Shown here in pieces: positions 51,792 to 60,627 of a stretch of DNA of 64,000 bases (its first letter is position 1; every line of letters starts with the position of its first letter). This DNA is from Bog-473 sp963804055 (GTDB lineage: Bacteria > Actinomycetota > Acidimicrobiia > Acidimicrobiales > RAAP-2): NCBI GenBank assembly GCA_963804055.1, contig CAWDOU010000011.1, forward strand, positions 1 through 64,000, given 5' to 3'. The notes under the pieces were generated by a model. The model was not told the origin of the DNA. It saw only the letters and a program-made list of their open reading frames with translations, and did no database searches. The translations under genes and the position numbers were made by a program.

Positions 51792-52723
51792 GCACCGGAG
51801 GCAGCGCCGGCGCCCGCCGCCGGGCACCGCGGCCCGTCCTGGCGGCGGTGTCGTGCGCCCAGTTCCCGGACCAGTACGACGACTGGCCGCTGCTCCGTGC
51901 CGCCCTGGCCGACCTCGGGGTGGACGGCGTGACCGCGGTGTGGGACGACCCCGCCGTCGACTGGGCGGCGTTCGACCTCGTGCTGGCCAACGGCGCCTGG
52001 GACAGCATCCATCACGTCGACGAGTTCCTGGCCTGGCTGGACCGCGTGGCCGCCACCGGCGTGCCCGTACGCAACGACCCGGCCACGCTGCGCTGGAACA
52101 TCGACAAGCACTATCTCCGCGACCTGGAGCGGGCGGGCATCCCGACGGTCCCGACGGTGTGGGTGGAGCCGGCGGCGCACTATGCCGGAGCGGCGCCCCT
52201 CCCCGACGGCGAGATCGTGGTCAAGCCGTCGGTGTCGGGCGGCGGGTACCGCACGGCGCGCTACCTGCCCCATGAGCACGAGGAGGCCCGGGCGCATGTC
52301 CGCCAGCTCACGGAGGCGGGCCGGACGGCCATGGTCCAGCCCTACGAGGCCCGGGTCGACACCGAGGGGGAGACGGCACTCGTGTTCGTGGGCGGCCGTT
52401 TCACCCACGCCCTGCACAAGGAGCCGATGATCCGCCGCGGCGTGGGGCCCCTCGAGCACCTGATCGACAACCAGGTGGTCACCGGCACCACCGCCGGCGC
52501 AGCCCAGCTCGACGTGGCCCAGCAGGCCCTCGCCGTGGCCGAACAGTTGCTGGGCCCGACGAGCTACGCCCGGGTCGACCTGGTGGAGACGCCCGAACGC
52601 GGGCCTGCGCTGCTCGAGCTCGAGCTGCTCGATCCGGTGCTGTTCTTCACGCACCACACCGAGGGTGCCGCGGCGGCGGACGCGTTGGCCCGGGAGCTCG
52701 CGGGACGCGTGCGCCTCGGGTAG
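51788..52723 (+). CDS. ATP-grasp protein coupled to the transporter operon
   Basis: A TTG at 51788 overlapping the previous stop (TTGA) gives 311 residues; GTG 51848 is an alternative but would cut the first strand (RPVLAAVSC). ATP-grasp features are present: the ATP-binding lysine in GEIVVKPSVSGGGYRTA, VQPYEARVDTEGETALVFVG, and a C-terminal YARVDLVETPERGPALLELE. That last segment supplies the metal-binding Asp/Glu residues. Such enzymes ligate carboxylates to amines, as in RimK or glutathione synthetase. Coupling to a peptide importer suggests a peptide-like or amino-acid substrate, which is inference. Confidence 0.82.
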   Translation: MSTGGSAGARRRAPRPVLAAVSCAQFPDQYDDWPLLRAALADLGVDGVTAVWDDPAVDWAAFDLVLANGAWDSIHHVDEFLAWLDRVAATGVPVRNDPATLRWNIDKHYLRDLERAGIPTVPTVWVEPAAHYAGAAPLPDGEIVVKPSVSGGGYRTARYLPHEHEEARAHVRQLTEAGRTAMVQPYEARVDTEGETALVFVGGRFTHALHKEPMIRRGVGPLEHLIDNQVVTGTTAGAAQLDVAQQALAVAEQLLGPTSYARVDLVETPERGPALLELELLDPVLFFTHHTEGAAAADALARELAGRVRLG

Positions 52724-52765
52724 GGGGTCGCCGGGACGGCGCCCGGGGCCGACCCGGTCCCCGGC

Positions 52766-54217
52766 TCAGCCTTCGGCCGGGACCTGGCCCGCTGCGGACT
52801 CCTCGGCCACCGGGGCGGGGGCGGCAGCCACCTCGGGCTCCGCGGGAGCATCGGCCGCAACAGCCGCCACCTCGTTGCCCGCCTCGTCCGTGGTCGGCGG
52901 CACGACGTGCGTGCCCGCCTCCTCGGCGAAGTCGGCCCAGGCCGCCTGGGCCTCGGTCTCGGGGGTGAACTCGCCCTCGGCGTAGTCGAAGCCGATGTAG
53001 TTGCCCTCTTCGTCGTAGGCGTGCTCGCCGAAGGCCTCGCGGTACTCCTCGGAGACCTCGCCACCCTCGGCGGCCTGCTTGATCGACAGCGAGATGCGGC
53101 GGCGCTGCAGGTCGATGTCGATGATCTTGACCCACAGCTCCTCGCCCGGCGTGACGACCTGCTCGGGGAGGTCCACGTGGTGCACGGCCATCTCCGAAAT
53201 GTGCACAAGGCCCTCGATCCCGTCGCCCACCTGCACGAAGGCACCGAAGGGCACCAGCTTGGTGATGCGGCCGTAGACGAGCTGGCCCACCGCGTGCGAG
53301 TCGGCGAACTCCTGCCAGGGGTCGGACTGCGTGGCCTTGAGCGACAGGCTGATGCGCTCCTTGTCGAGATCGACGTCGAGCACCTCGACCTCGATCTCGT
53401 CGCCCACCGACACCACCGACGACGGGTGGTCGACGTGCTTCCAGGACAGCTCGGACACGTGGACGAGCCCGTCCATCCCGCCCAGGTCCACGAAAGCGCC
53501 GAAGTTGACCACCGAGGAGACGACGCCCTTGCGGCGCTCGCCCGGCTTGAGGTTCTGCAGGAAGTCGCCCCGCTGCTCCTTCTGGGCCTCCTCGAGCCAG
53601 GCCCGGCGCGACAGCACGACGTTGTTGCGGTTGCGGTCGAGCTCAATGATCTTGGCCTCGATCACCTTGCCCACGTAGGGCTGCAGCTCGCGCACCCGAC
53701 GGAGCTCGACCAGCGATGCGGGCAGGAAGCCGCGCAGCCCGATGTCGACGATCAGGCCGCCCTTGACGACCTCGATGACGGGACCGGACACCATCTCCCC
53801 GTTGTTCTTCTTCTCCTCAATCGTCGTCCAGGCCCGCTCGTACTGGGCGCGCTTCTTGGACAGGACGAGGCGGCCCTCCTTGTCCTCCTTCTGGAGCACG
53901 AGGGCCTCGACGTGGTCGCCCAGCGAGACGATCTCGGCGGGGTCGACGTCGTTGCGGATGGAGAGCTCGCGGGCGGGGATGACCCCTTCGGACTTGAAGC
54001 CGATGTCGAGGAGGACCTCGTCGCGGTCGATCTTGACGACCGTGCCCTCAATGACGTCGCCGTCGTCGAACTCGATGATGGAGTCACCCATCGCCTTTTC
54101 GAGATCGGCGTCTCCGAGGTCGTCGTCGACGATGGTGCGGGGGGTGTAGTTCCCCTCGGCGTCGAAGCTGCCCATCGCTTCGGGGGACAGGAGGGAGGTG
54201 CGTGCTGCGTCAGCCAT
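52766..54217 (-). CDS. rpsA: 30S ribosomal protein S1
   Basis: ATG 54217 is preceded by AAGGAG. The 483-residue protein carries four S1 RNA-binding domains, at about 35-105, 120-190, 205-275 and 290-365, typical of Actinobacteria. They open with EGTVVKIDRDEVLLDIGFKS, GPVIEVVKGGLIVDIGLRGF, KGVVSSVVNFGAFVDLGGMD and GRITKLVPFGAFVQVGDGIE. The domains start mRNA binding at the ribosome. An Ala/Glu/Pro-rich acidic tail (about 440-483) follows. It lies downstream of polA on the same strand of the map but with its own ribosome-binding site. Confidence 0.97.
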   Translation of the reverse strand: MADAARTSLLSPEAMGSFDAEGNYTPRTIVDDDLGDADLEKAMGDSIIEFDDGDVIEGTVVKIDRDEVLLDIGFKSEGVIPARELSIRNDVDPAEIVSLGDHVEALVLQKEDKEGRLVLSKKRAQYERAWTTIEEKKNNGEMVSGPVIEVVKGGLIVDIGLRGFLPASLVELRRVRELQPYVGKVIEAKIIELDRNRNNVVLSRRAWLEEAQKEQRGDFLQNLKPGERRKGVVSSVVNFGAFVDLGGMDGLVHVSELSWKHVDHPSSVVSVGDEIEVEVLDVDLDKERISLSLKATQSDPWQEFADSHAVGQLVYGRITKLVPFGAFVQVGDGIEGLVHISEMAVHHVDLPEQVVTPGEELWVKIIDIDLQRRRISLSIKQAAEGGEVSEEYREAFGEHAYDEEGNYIGFDYAEGEFTPETEAQAAWADFAEEAGTHVVPPTTDEAGNEVAAVAADAPAEPEVAAAPAPVAEESAAGQVPAEG

Positions 54218-54373
54218 GGTGAAGCTCCTTGCGGCGGGTGCGACTTGCACCCGCAGGACCGCGCCGGGGTCAGTTCGAGGAATGTGGTTTGCGCCGCCAC
54301 CGGTGCCGGCGGGCAAGGCCTGCCAGCGTAGCAGCTGCTCAGCGGCCTTCTCCCCCGAGCGACCCTCCGGCGC

Positions 54374-57151
54374 CTATCCCTTCGCCGCCGCCCAGCTCGG
54401 TCCCGTCGCCATGGAGATGGTGAGGGGGACCTTGAGGTCCGCCGCGCCGGTCAGGGCGGCCTCGGTGAGGCGGCGTGCGTCGGCTTCCTCCCCGGCCGCC
54501 ACCTCGACGATGACCTCGTCGTGCACCTGGAGCACCAGGCGGCTGGACAGCTTCTCCGCCTCCAGGTCCCGGTCGAGCCGCACCAGGGCCAGCTTGAAGA
54601 TGTCCGCCGCCAGGCCCTGGATGCCGGCGTTCATGGCCTGGCGCTCCGCCGCCTGGCGCACCCGGTAGTTGGACGCGTGCAGGTCGGGCAGCGGCCGGAT
54701 GCGGCCGAACAGGGTGCGGGTGGCGCCGGCGATCTTGGCGTCGGCCACCGCGTGGTCCATGTACTGCTTCACGAGCGGGAAGGCGCCGAAGTAGCTCTCC
54801 ATGATGGCGGCGGCCTCTTCGACGGGGACGCCGAGACGCTGGCTGAGCCCGTAGGCCTCCATGCCGTAGGCCAGGCCGTAGGAGACCATCTTGGAGTACT
54901 CGCGCTGGGTGTGGCTGACCTCCTCGGGGGTGATCCCGTACACGGCGGCCGCCACCGTGCGGTGCACGTCCGACCCCGTCGTCAAGGCGTCGATCAGCCC
55001 CGGGTCCCCCGACAGGTGCGCGATGCAGCGCAGCTCCACCTGGTCGTAGTCGGCCACCAGGAAGGTGGAGCCCTGCGCCGGCACGAAGGCCCGCCGGAAC
55101 TGCTTGCCCTGCTCGGTGCGCACGGGGATGTTGTGCAGGTTGGGCCGGTCCGACGAGATGCGGCCCGTCCGCGCCACCGTCTGGCCGAACGACGCGTGGA
55201 TGCGGCCGTCGGGCGCGATCTCGGCCAGCAGGCTCTCGCCGTAGGTCGAGCGCAGCTTCTCCACCTCGCGGTAGGCCAGCAGCGCGTCAATGATGGGATG
55301 GTCCCCCCGCAGGCTCTCGAGCGTCTGGGCGTCGGTCGAGAAGCCGGTCTTGGTCTTCTTGCCCGGGGTGAGGCCGAGCTCGTCGTAGAGCACGGTCCGC
55401 AGTTGGGGCGTCGAGTTGACGTTGAACTCGTGGCCGGCGAGCTCCTGCACCTCGGCCTGCAACGTGGCGGCCGACTCCTTCAGCGCGTCGGTGATCGCCT
55501 GCAGCTCGGCCCGGTCGACGCCGATGCCGGCCACCTCCATCTTGGCCAGGACGCGCACCAGCGGCGTCTCGATGTCGTCGTGCAGCTCGACCATGCCCTC
55601 GGTGTCGATGCGGTGCCGGAACCCCAGCGCCATGCCGGCCACGTCGGCCGCCTCACCTGCGGCGTCCTGCGCCAGGTCGCGCTCGGTCTCGCCGGGCTCC
55701 ACGATCTCGAGGCTCAGCTGCCCTGTCTGCTCGCGCAGCTGCGACAGCCGGTACTCGCCGGTCGAGGCGTCCAGGAGGTACGCCGCCACGGCGGTGTCCA
55801 TCGCCAGGCCGGTGGCGTCGATGCCGAGCGGGAGCAGCGAGCGCATGGCCTCCTTGACCTCGTGGCCCACGAAGGGGCGGGCCAGCACGCTGTTGAGCTT
55901 CTTCACCACCGACGCGGCGCCGAGCAGGCCCGCCGGCACCAGGACTCCGGCGCCGGCCTCGTCGCCCTCGGTGGCCACCAGGACGAGCGCCACCAGGTCG
56001 CTGCGCCCGGGCAGGCCGTCCCAGCGCGCCGCCAGCGCCAACCGACCGGTGCCCAGCGCGCCCAGCGCAGCCGTCACCTCGCCCGCCGTGGTGGGCAACG
56101 CCACCTCGCCGAGGTCGAAGGGCGGCACGACGTGGTCTACCGGTCGGTCGTGGCCCCGGGTCTCGGCGGCGATCACCGCCTCCGCGCCCTTCGCCGCCGG
56201 GCCCGCACTGCCCTCGACCGGCACGCCCAGCGCGCCGGCGTCGAGGAGCTCCTCCAGGCGGCTCCAGACCGTCTTCATCTCGAAGCGGTCGAACGTGGCC
56301 GCCGCGTTGGCGCGGTCCCAGGCTCCGAGCGTCAGGTGCGTGACGTCGACGTCGAGCGGCACGTCGCGCACGAGCGGGATGATGCGGGCGTTGGAGCGGG
56401 CCAGCTCCTCGTTCTCCGCCAGGTTCTCGCGCAGCTTGGGCGTCTGCTCGTCGAGGTGGGAGAAGATGCCGTCGAGGTCGCCGTACTTGGTCAGCAGCTT
56501 GGCCGCGGTCTTCTCGCCCACGCCGGGAATGCCGGGCAGGTTGTCCGACGGGTCGCCGCGCAGCGAGGCCAGCAACACGTACTGCGAGGGCGGGACGCCG
56601 CAGCGGTCGACGATGCCCGCCTCGTCGTAGAGCGCGTAGTCGCTCACGCCGCGCTTGTTGTAGAGCACGCGCACGTAGGGGTCCTGCACGAGCTGGAAGC
56701 TGTCGCGGTCGCCGGTGACGATGACCACCTCGGTCTGGCGCTCGACCGCCTCGGTGGCCAGCGTGGCGAGGACGTCGTCGGCCTCGAACCCGGGCGCCTC
56801 AATGACGGGGATGGCGAGCGCCGCCATGACCTCGCGGATCATGTCGAACTGGGGCGGCAGCAGCCACGGCGTCTCGGCCCGCCCGGCCTTGTAGTCCTCG
56901 AGGATCTCGTCGCGGAAGGTGGCACCGGGGGCGTCGAAGGCCACCGCCAGGGCGGACGGGTGCTGCTCCCGGATCAGGTACACCAGCATGGACGTGAACC
57001 CGTGCACGGCATTGGTGACGACGCCGGTGGAGGTGGCGAGCGTGTCGGGGAGCGCGAAGTAGGCCCGGAAGGCCAGCGACATGCCGTCGAGCAGCAGCAG
57101 CGGCCCGGCCCGGTCCTGCGTCTCCGGCGGCGGAGGGGGCGGCGGCGTCAT
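54374..57151 (-). CDS. polA: DNA polymerase I
   Basis: The 925-residue protein has a 5' nuclease domain (about 17-310; LLLLDGMSLAFRAYFALPD, APGFEADDVLATLA, VTGDRDSF). A 3'-5' exonuclease-like domain spans about 345-540 and the polymerase domain about 545-925. Motif A is ADYDQVELRCIAHLSGD, motif B REYSKMVSYGLAYGMEAYG and motif C LVLQVHDEVIVE. The proofreading domain lacks the first DxE metal-binding pair (LALAARWDGLPG), so it is probably inactive, as in many Actinobacteria. A Pro-rich stretch opens the protein. Functions are Okazaki-fragment processing and repair synthesis after excision by UvrABC. Confidence 0.97.
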   Translation of the reverse strand: MTPPPPPPPETQDRAGPLLLLDGMSLAFRAYFALPDTLATSTGVVTNAVHGFTSMLVYLIREQHPSALAVAFDAPGATFRDEILEDYKAGRAETPWLLPPQFDMIREVMAALAIPVIEAPGFEADDVLATLATEAVERQTEVVIVTGDRDSFQLVQDPYVRVLYNKRGVSDYALYDEAGIVDRCGVPPSQYVLLASLRGDPSDNLPGIPGVGEKTAAKLLTKYGDLDGIFSHLDEQTPKLRENLAENEELARSNARIIPLVRDVPLDVDVTHLTLGAWDRANAAATFDRFEMKTVWSRLEELLDAGALGVPVEGSAGPAAKGAEAVIAAETRGHDRPVDHVVPPFDLGEVALPTTAGEVTAALGALGTGRLALAARWDGLPGRSDLVALVLVATEGDEAGAGVLVPAGLLGAASVVKKLNSVLARPFVGHEVKEAMRSLLPLGIDATGLAMDTAVAAYLLDASTGEYRLSQLREQTGQLSLEIVEPGETERDLAQDAAGEAADVAGMALGFRHRIDTEGMVELHDDIETPLVRVLAKMEVAGIGVDRAELQAITDALKESAATLQAEVQELAGHEFNVNSTPQLRTVLYDELGLTPGKKTKTGFSTDAQTLESLRGDHPIIDALLAYREVEKLRSTYGESLLAEIAPDGRIHASFGQTVARTGRISSDRPNLHNIPVRTEQGKQFRRAFVPAQGSTFLVADYDQVELRCIAHLSGDPGLIDALTTGSDVHRTVAAAVYGITPEEVSHTQREYSKMVSYGLAYGMEAYGLSQRLGVPVEEAAAIMESYFGAFPLVKQYMDHAVADAKIAGATRTLFGRIRPLPDLHASNYRVRQAAERQAMNAGIQGLAADIFKLALVRLDRDLEAEKLSSRLVLQVHDEVIVEVAAGEEADARRLTEAALTGAADLKVPLTISMATGPSWAAAKG

Positions 57152-57161
57152 GCCGTCGACA

Positions 57162-57764
57162 CTACGGGGTCAGCGTGCCGTCGACGACCTGTTGAGCCAC
57201 ATCGCGCATGCGGGCGCGCGTCTGCATGGCGGTGCGCTGAATGAAGCCGAACGCCTCGTCCTCGGGGAGCTCGTCGCGGTCCATCAGGATCTGCTTGGCC
57301 TCGTCGACGACGCGCCGGGTGGCGATCTTGTCCTCGGCCCCGTCGGCGTGCTCCGCCTCGTCGGCCGCGATGGCCCAGTCCTGGCGCGCCTTGGCCAGCA
57401 CGTCGGCGATGGCGGGCAGGAGCTCCCGGGGTTGGAACGGCTTGATCAGGTAGGCCGAGACACCCGAGTCACGCGCCTCTTCGATGAGGTCGCGCTGGCT
57501 GAACGCCGTGAGGAGGAGGACGGCCACCTGGTGGCGGGAGGTGATCTCGCGGGCGGCCCGCAGGCCGTCCATGCCGGGCATCTTGACGTCGAGGATGGCC
57601 AGGTCGGGCTGGTGCTGCTCGACCAGCGTCACGGCCTCGTCGCCGCGCCCGGTCTCCCCCACGACCTCGTAGCCGGCCGTCACCAGGATCTCCTTGAGGT
57701 CGAGGCGCACGATGGCCTCGTCCTCGGCGATGACCACGCGGGCCAGCGTGTCCGGTGCCGTCAC
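57162..57764 (-). CDS. ANTAR-domain response regulator (PdtaR-like)
   Basis: The 200-residue protein has a receiver domain (residues 8-125) with acidic pocket Glu14/Asp15, phosphoacceptor Asp59 (ILDVKMPGMDG) and the conserved Lys in AYLIKPF. The ANTAR RNA-binding domain is at about 145-195 (IATRRVVDEAKQILMDRDEL, then DEAFGFIQRTAMQTRARMRD). ANTAR proteins act as antiterminators by binding paired hairpins in target transcripts. The actinobacterial relative PdtaR works with sensor kinase PdtaS; no kinase is adjacent. Its start overlaps the stop of a coiled-coil protein by 4 nt. Confidence 0.95.
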   Translation of the reverse strand: MTAPDTLARVVIAEDEAIVRLDLKEILVTAGYEVVGETGRGDEAVTLVEQHQPDLAILDVKMPGMDGLRAAREITSRHQVAVLLLTAFSQRDLIEEARDSGVSAYLIKPFQPRELLPAIADVLAKARQDWAIAADEAEHADGAEDKIATRRVVDEAKQILMDRDELPEDEAFGFIQRTAMQTRARMRDVAQQVVDGTLTP

Positions 57765-58054
57765 TGCTTGCCCGTGGCCACGGCGGCGAGGAGCTCGTCC
57801 TGGCGGCGCTCGAGGTCGCTCACGGCCTTGCAGAGCGCGTCGCGCGCCCGCACCATGGCGTCGGCGTGGCGCGCCGCCTCGTTGTGCTCCTGACTGGCGA
57901 GCGGCGTCTCCGACACGAGGGCGCGCACGCGCGCCTCGTCAGCTGACTCCTGGACAACCGCCAACTGCTCGTTCAGCACGGCCAACTCCTCCCGCGCCCG
58001 GACCAGCCGGGTGTGGACATCTCTGATCCGCCGCTCCAAGAGGACGCGATGCAT
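57761..58054 (-). CDS. Coiled-coil protein coupled to the ANTAR regulator
   Basis: The 97-residue protein is almost entirely helical with heptad-like spacing (HRVLLERRIRDVHTRLVRAR, ELAVLNEQLAVVQESADEAR, AMVRARDALCKAVSDLERRQ). No catalytic motif is visible. The stop overlaps the regulator start (ATGA), implying equal and coupled synthesis. A role as a partner, dimerisation factor or RNA-associated cofactor of the regulator is possible. I do not recognise a named family. Confidence 0.7.
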   Translation of the reverse strand: MHRVLLERRIRDVHTRLVRAREELAVLNEQLAVVQESADEARVRALVSETPLASQEHNEAARHADAMVRARDALCKAVSDLERRQDELLAAVATGKQ

Positions 58055-58060
58055 GGAGCG

Positions 58061-59218
58061 TCAAGTGTAGGTGGCGGGGAACCAGCGACGCCGCGCTTCG
58101 AGCCGTTGCAGGACGGGGGCCCCGGGGGGGTTCCCGACCCCCGCTCCGGCGGGCACGCGGACCCAACCGGCCCGGACGGGCGGATAGCCGCAGGGGTCCA
58201 CGGCGAGATACTCCGCCGGGTCGCCGACGTCGCTGACCAGGCCCGTCGCGTCCTGGCTCAGCCGGGCCGCCAGGGCCAGGTTGGAGGAGCGCCCGAGCCC
58301 GGCCTCGAAGAAGCCGCCCACGAAGACGGGCACGCCGGCGGCGGCGCAGGCCGCGTGGGCGGCCCGGGTGGCCCGCACACCGCCGAGCCGGGCGGGCTTG
58401 AGGCAGGCCACGGCGCACGAGCCGTTGCGCAGGGCGTCGCTGACCCGCCGCGGCGTCGAGAGCGACTCGTCGAGGCAGATGGGCACGGACAGCCGCCGGG
58501 CCAGGACGGCGTGGGCCACGAGGTCGGCCGGCGGCAGGGGCTGCTCGATGCAGAGCACGTCGAACTCGGCCAGTCGGCTCAGCACGGCCACGTCCTCGTC
58601 GCCGGCGCGGAAGGAGCCGTTGGCGTCCACCTGGAGCACGAGGCCGGGGTGGTCGGCCCGCACGGCGCGCACCGGCTCCACCTCCCAGCCCGGCTCGATC
58701 TTGAGGCGCACGCGGGCCGCCCCGTCCGCGACGACGGCGTCGACCTCCCGCCGCAGCGCGGCGACGTCGTGTCCGTCGGGGATCCCGACGACCGCCCCGA
58801 CCGCCAGAGCCTCGAAGCCCTCCGTCACGCCGAGGTCGCTCGCCATCGAGCGGCCGTCCAGGCGCAGCTCGGCGTCGGCGACCGCCATCTCGAAGGTGGC
58901 GGCGAGCATCCGGTCCACCGGAGTGCCCCCGAACAGCTGGGCCACGCCGGCCGCAGAGGGCAGCTGGCCGCCCCGGGTGGCCGCGGCCTCGGACAGGCGG
59001 CGTACGCCGAGGTCCACCGCCGCCCGCTCCACCGCCTGCAGGGCGGGGTCGACCGCGGTGCCCTCGGCGAGGGCGGCGCACTCGCCCCAGCCCTCGGCCT
59101 CCTCCGCCACCACCCGCACGAAGAGCAGCGGGCGTACCCGGTGCACGCCGGCGGCGGTGCCGATGGCCTGGCGGAACGGCACGTCGACCTGCACGAGCTC
59201 GACGCCGGTGAGCTTCAT
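58061..59218 (-). CDS. MenC-type o-succinylbenzoate synthase / enolase-superfamily enzyme
   Basis: The 385-residue protein has the muconate-lactonising subgroup architecture: an alpha+beta cap (KLTGVELVQVDVPFRQAIGT) and a barrel. Lys lies in ARVRLKIEPG, and the metal ligands are in LQVDANGSF, CIEQPLPP and ICLDESLSTP. The second catalytic Lys is in VACLKPARLGG. This pattern is that of MenC class 2 (o-succinylbenzoate synthase in menaquinone synthesis), but N-acylamino-acid racemases look very similar. No other men genes are adjacent. It ends 7 nt upstream of the coiled-coil gene, so may be co-transcribed with it. Confidence 0.85.
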   Translation of the reverse strand: MKLTGVELVQVDVPFRQAIGTAAGVHRVRPLLFVRVVAEEAEGWGECAALAEGTAVDPALQAVERAAVDLGVRRLSEAAATRGGQLPSAAGVAQLFGGTPVDRMLAATFEMAVADAELRLDGRSMASDLGVTEGFEALAVGAVVGIPDGHDVAALRREVDAVVADGAARVRLKIEPGWEVEPVRAVRADHPGLVLQVDANGSFRAGDEDVAVLSRLAEFDVLCIEQPLPPADLVAHAVLARRLSVPICLDESLSTPRRVSDALRNGSCAVACLKPARLGGVRATRAAHAACAAAGVPVFVGGFFEAGLGRSSNLALAARLSQDATGLVSDVGDPAEYLAVDPCGYPPVRAGWVRVPAGAGVGNPPGAPVLQRLEARRRWFPATYT

Positions 59219-59276
59219 GGCGGCGGCACTCCCACGCCGTCACCGTAGATCGCAGCTTGTACGATCGAGCGTTCTC

Positions 59277-59362
59277 GCCCGGATGGCGGAATGGCAGACG
59301 CGGCGGCCTCAAAAGCCGCTGTCCGAAAGGGCGTGCGGGTTCGAGTCCCGCTCCGGGCACCA
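59277..59362 (+). tRNA. tRNA-Leu (anticodon CAA)
   Basis: Acceptor arms GCCCGGA and TCCGGGC pair perfectly and CCA is encoded (59360-59362). The anticodon stem GCGGC/GCCGC holds the loop CTCAAAA, so the anticodon is CAA (reads UUG). The long variable arm is present. The encoded CCA distinguishes it from the tRNA-Leu at 8346. Confidence 0.96.
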
Positions 59363-59387
59363 CTGTCGTGACGTGTTTTCCGACAGG

Positions 59388-60566
59388 TCAGGTCGGGTTG
59401 GCAGCGAGGCGTCGGTCCTTGGTGGCGACGTAGAGATAGCTGAGCCACAGCGGGCCACTGTTCAGGTTCTCCGACACCGCGACCATCCGGCCACCGGCTT
59501 CGGCGACGAGAGACTCGACGCGGGACCGCTCCAGCACGTGCATGTCGAACGAGGGCGGCTCCTCCTCCGCGGTGCTCTCCGCTGCGCTTTTTGCCGCCTG
59601 ATCTCCCGCGCTGCCGGCATCCGCACCGTCGGGCGGCCCGTCGTGTCCCCCGACACGGGCCGCCTCGGTGACCAGCACCGGCACCCGCAGGACCGGCGAG
59701 CCCTGGTCGGTGAACCACGTCACGCCCTCCTGCACCATGTCGAAATCGAGCACGAAGCGACCGGGGCGGCTCGGGTGGTTGACCCGGATTGTGAGGTCCT
59801 CGTGCCCACCACCGCGCAGGTCACCGCTCAGGCGGGCCCGACCGTCGTTCATCCGGACCATGTCACCCTCGGGGGTCAGCCAGTGGTTTCCGAGGCCGAC
59901 GCTGTCGGCGGGCCAGGTGACGTCCGAGACGTTGTCCACCCGCAGTGTCCAGGTGCTCGACCCCGACGCTTCGATGCTGATCGCCCGCCGCAGGCGGCGC
60001 CTCGGCGCAGACGACCCCACCATGGTGAGCCGCGCCCGGTAGCTCGGGAGGGAGATGTCCTTCGTCGATGCCGGCACCTGGAAGAGCGCGGTGCCACCCG
60101 GCTTCAGCACACGAATGAACTCCGAGATGTAGCGGGCGCTGCTCTCCGGTGGAATGTGCTGCAGGACGAATCTCGAATAGATGAAGTCGAAGGTGTCGTC
60201 CCCGAAGAGCGCCAGATCATCGCTCTGGTTGTGGTGGAACCGGATGTGCGGGCTGTCGTTGTAGGCCCGCGCCAGCTTGAGCATCGGCTCGGAGATGTCG
60301 ACCCCGTCGTACTCGGGATAGTGCGCAGAGAGTGCACGCGCGCACCGCCCGACACCACAGCCGAAGTCGAGACACGATGCCCCGGATGTGGACACGCCGA
60401 GTTCGGTCAGGTACTGCCACGTTTCGCCGATCTCGGTGTCGGCGGTGCGGAAGAAGTCCTCTACATCCCAGTTGTTGTAGCGCAGCTCGGGCAGGGAGAG
60501 CACGGCCCACAGGGGATCCGTCTCGCCCAACCTGGTCCACGTCTGTTCGAGCTCCCCGAGGTCCAT
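59388..60566 (-). CDS. Methyltransferase with inserted Nbr1/Ig-like domain
   Basis: The 392-residue protein begins as a class I methyltransferase: LDFGCGVGR at 66-74, GVDISEPMLKLAR, then IRVLKPGGTALFQVPAS at about 151-167. From about 195 to 300 a beta-sandwich replaces the expected end: WTLRVDNVSDVTWPADSVGL, then GNHWLTPEGD, then MVQEGVTWFTDQGSPVL, which is Nbr1/bacterial Ig-like. After an acidic linker (301-338) the normal methyltransferase C-terminus resumes (HVLERSRVESLVAEAGGRMV, LSYLYVATK). The enzyme therefore carries an inserted Ig-like module, possibly a glycan- or protein-binding surface. It follows tRNA-Leu and diverges from the gene at 60628. Confidence 0.85.
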   Translation of the reverse strand: MDLGELEQTWTRLGETDPLWAVLSLPELRYNNWDVEDFFRTADTEIGETWQYLTELGVSTSGASCLDFGCGVGRCARALSAHYPEYDGVDISEPMLKLARAYNDSPHIRFHHNQSDDLALFGDDTFDFIYSRFVLQHIPPESSARYISEFIRVLKPGGTALFQVPASTKDISLPSYRARLTMVGSSAPRRRLRRAISIEASGSSTWTLRVDNVSDVTWPADSVGLGNHWLTPEGDMVRMNDGRARLSGDLRGGGHEDLTIRVNHPSRPGRFVLDFDMVQEGVTWFTDQGSPVLRVPVLVTEAARVGGHDGPPDGADAGSAGDQAAKSAAESTAEEEPPSFDMHVLERSRVESLVAEAGGRMVAVSENLNSGPLWLSYLYVATKDRRLAANPT

Positions 60567-60627
60567 GGCTAGCGCTAGAGACTACTCAGGCCTCCTCGTG
60601 GCGGGGCCGAGCGGCATACTCGCGCGC

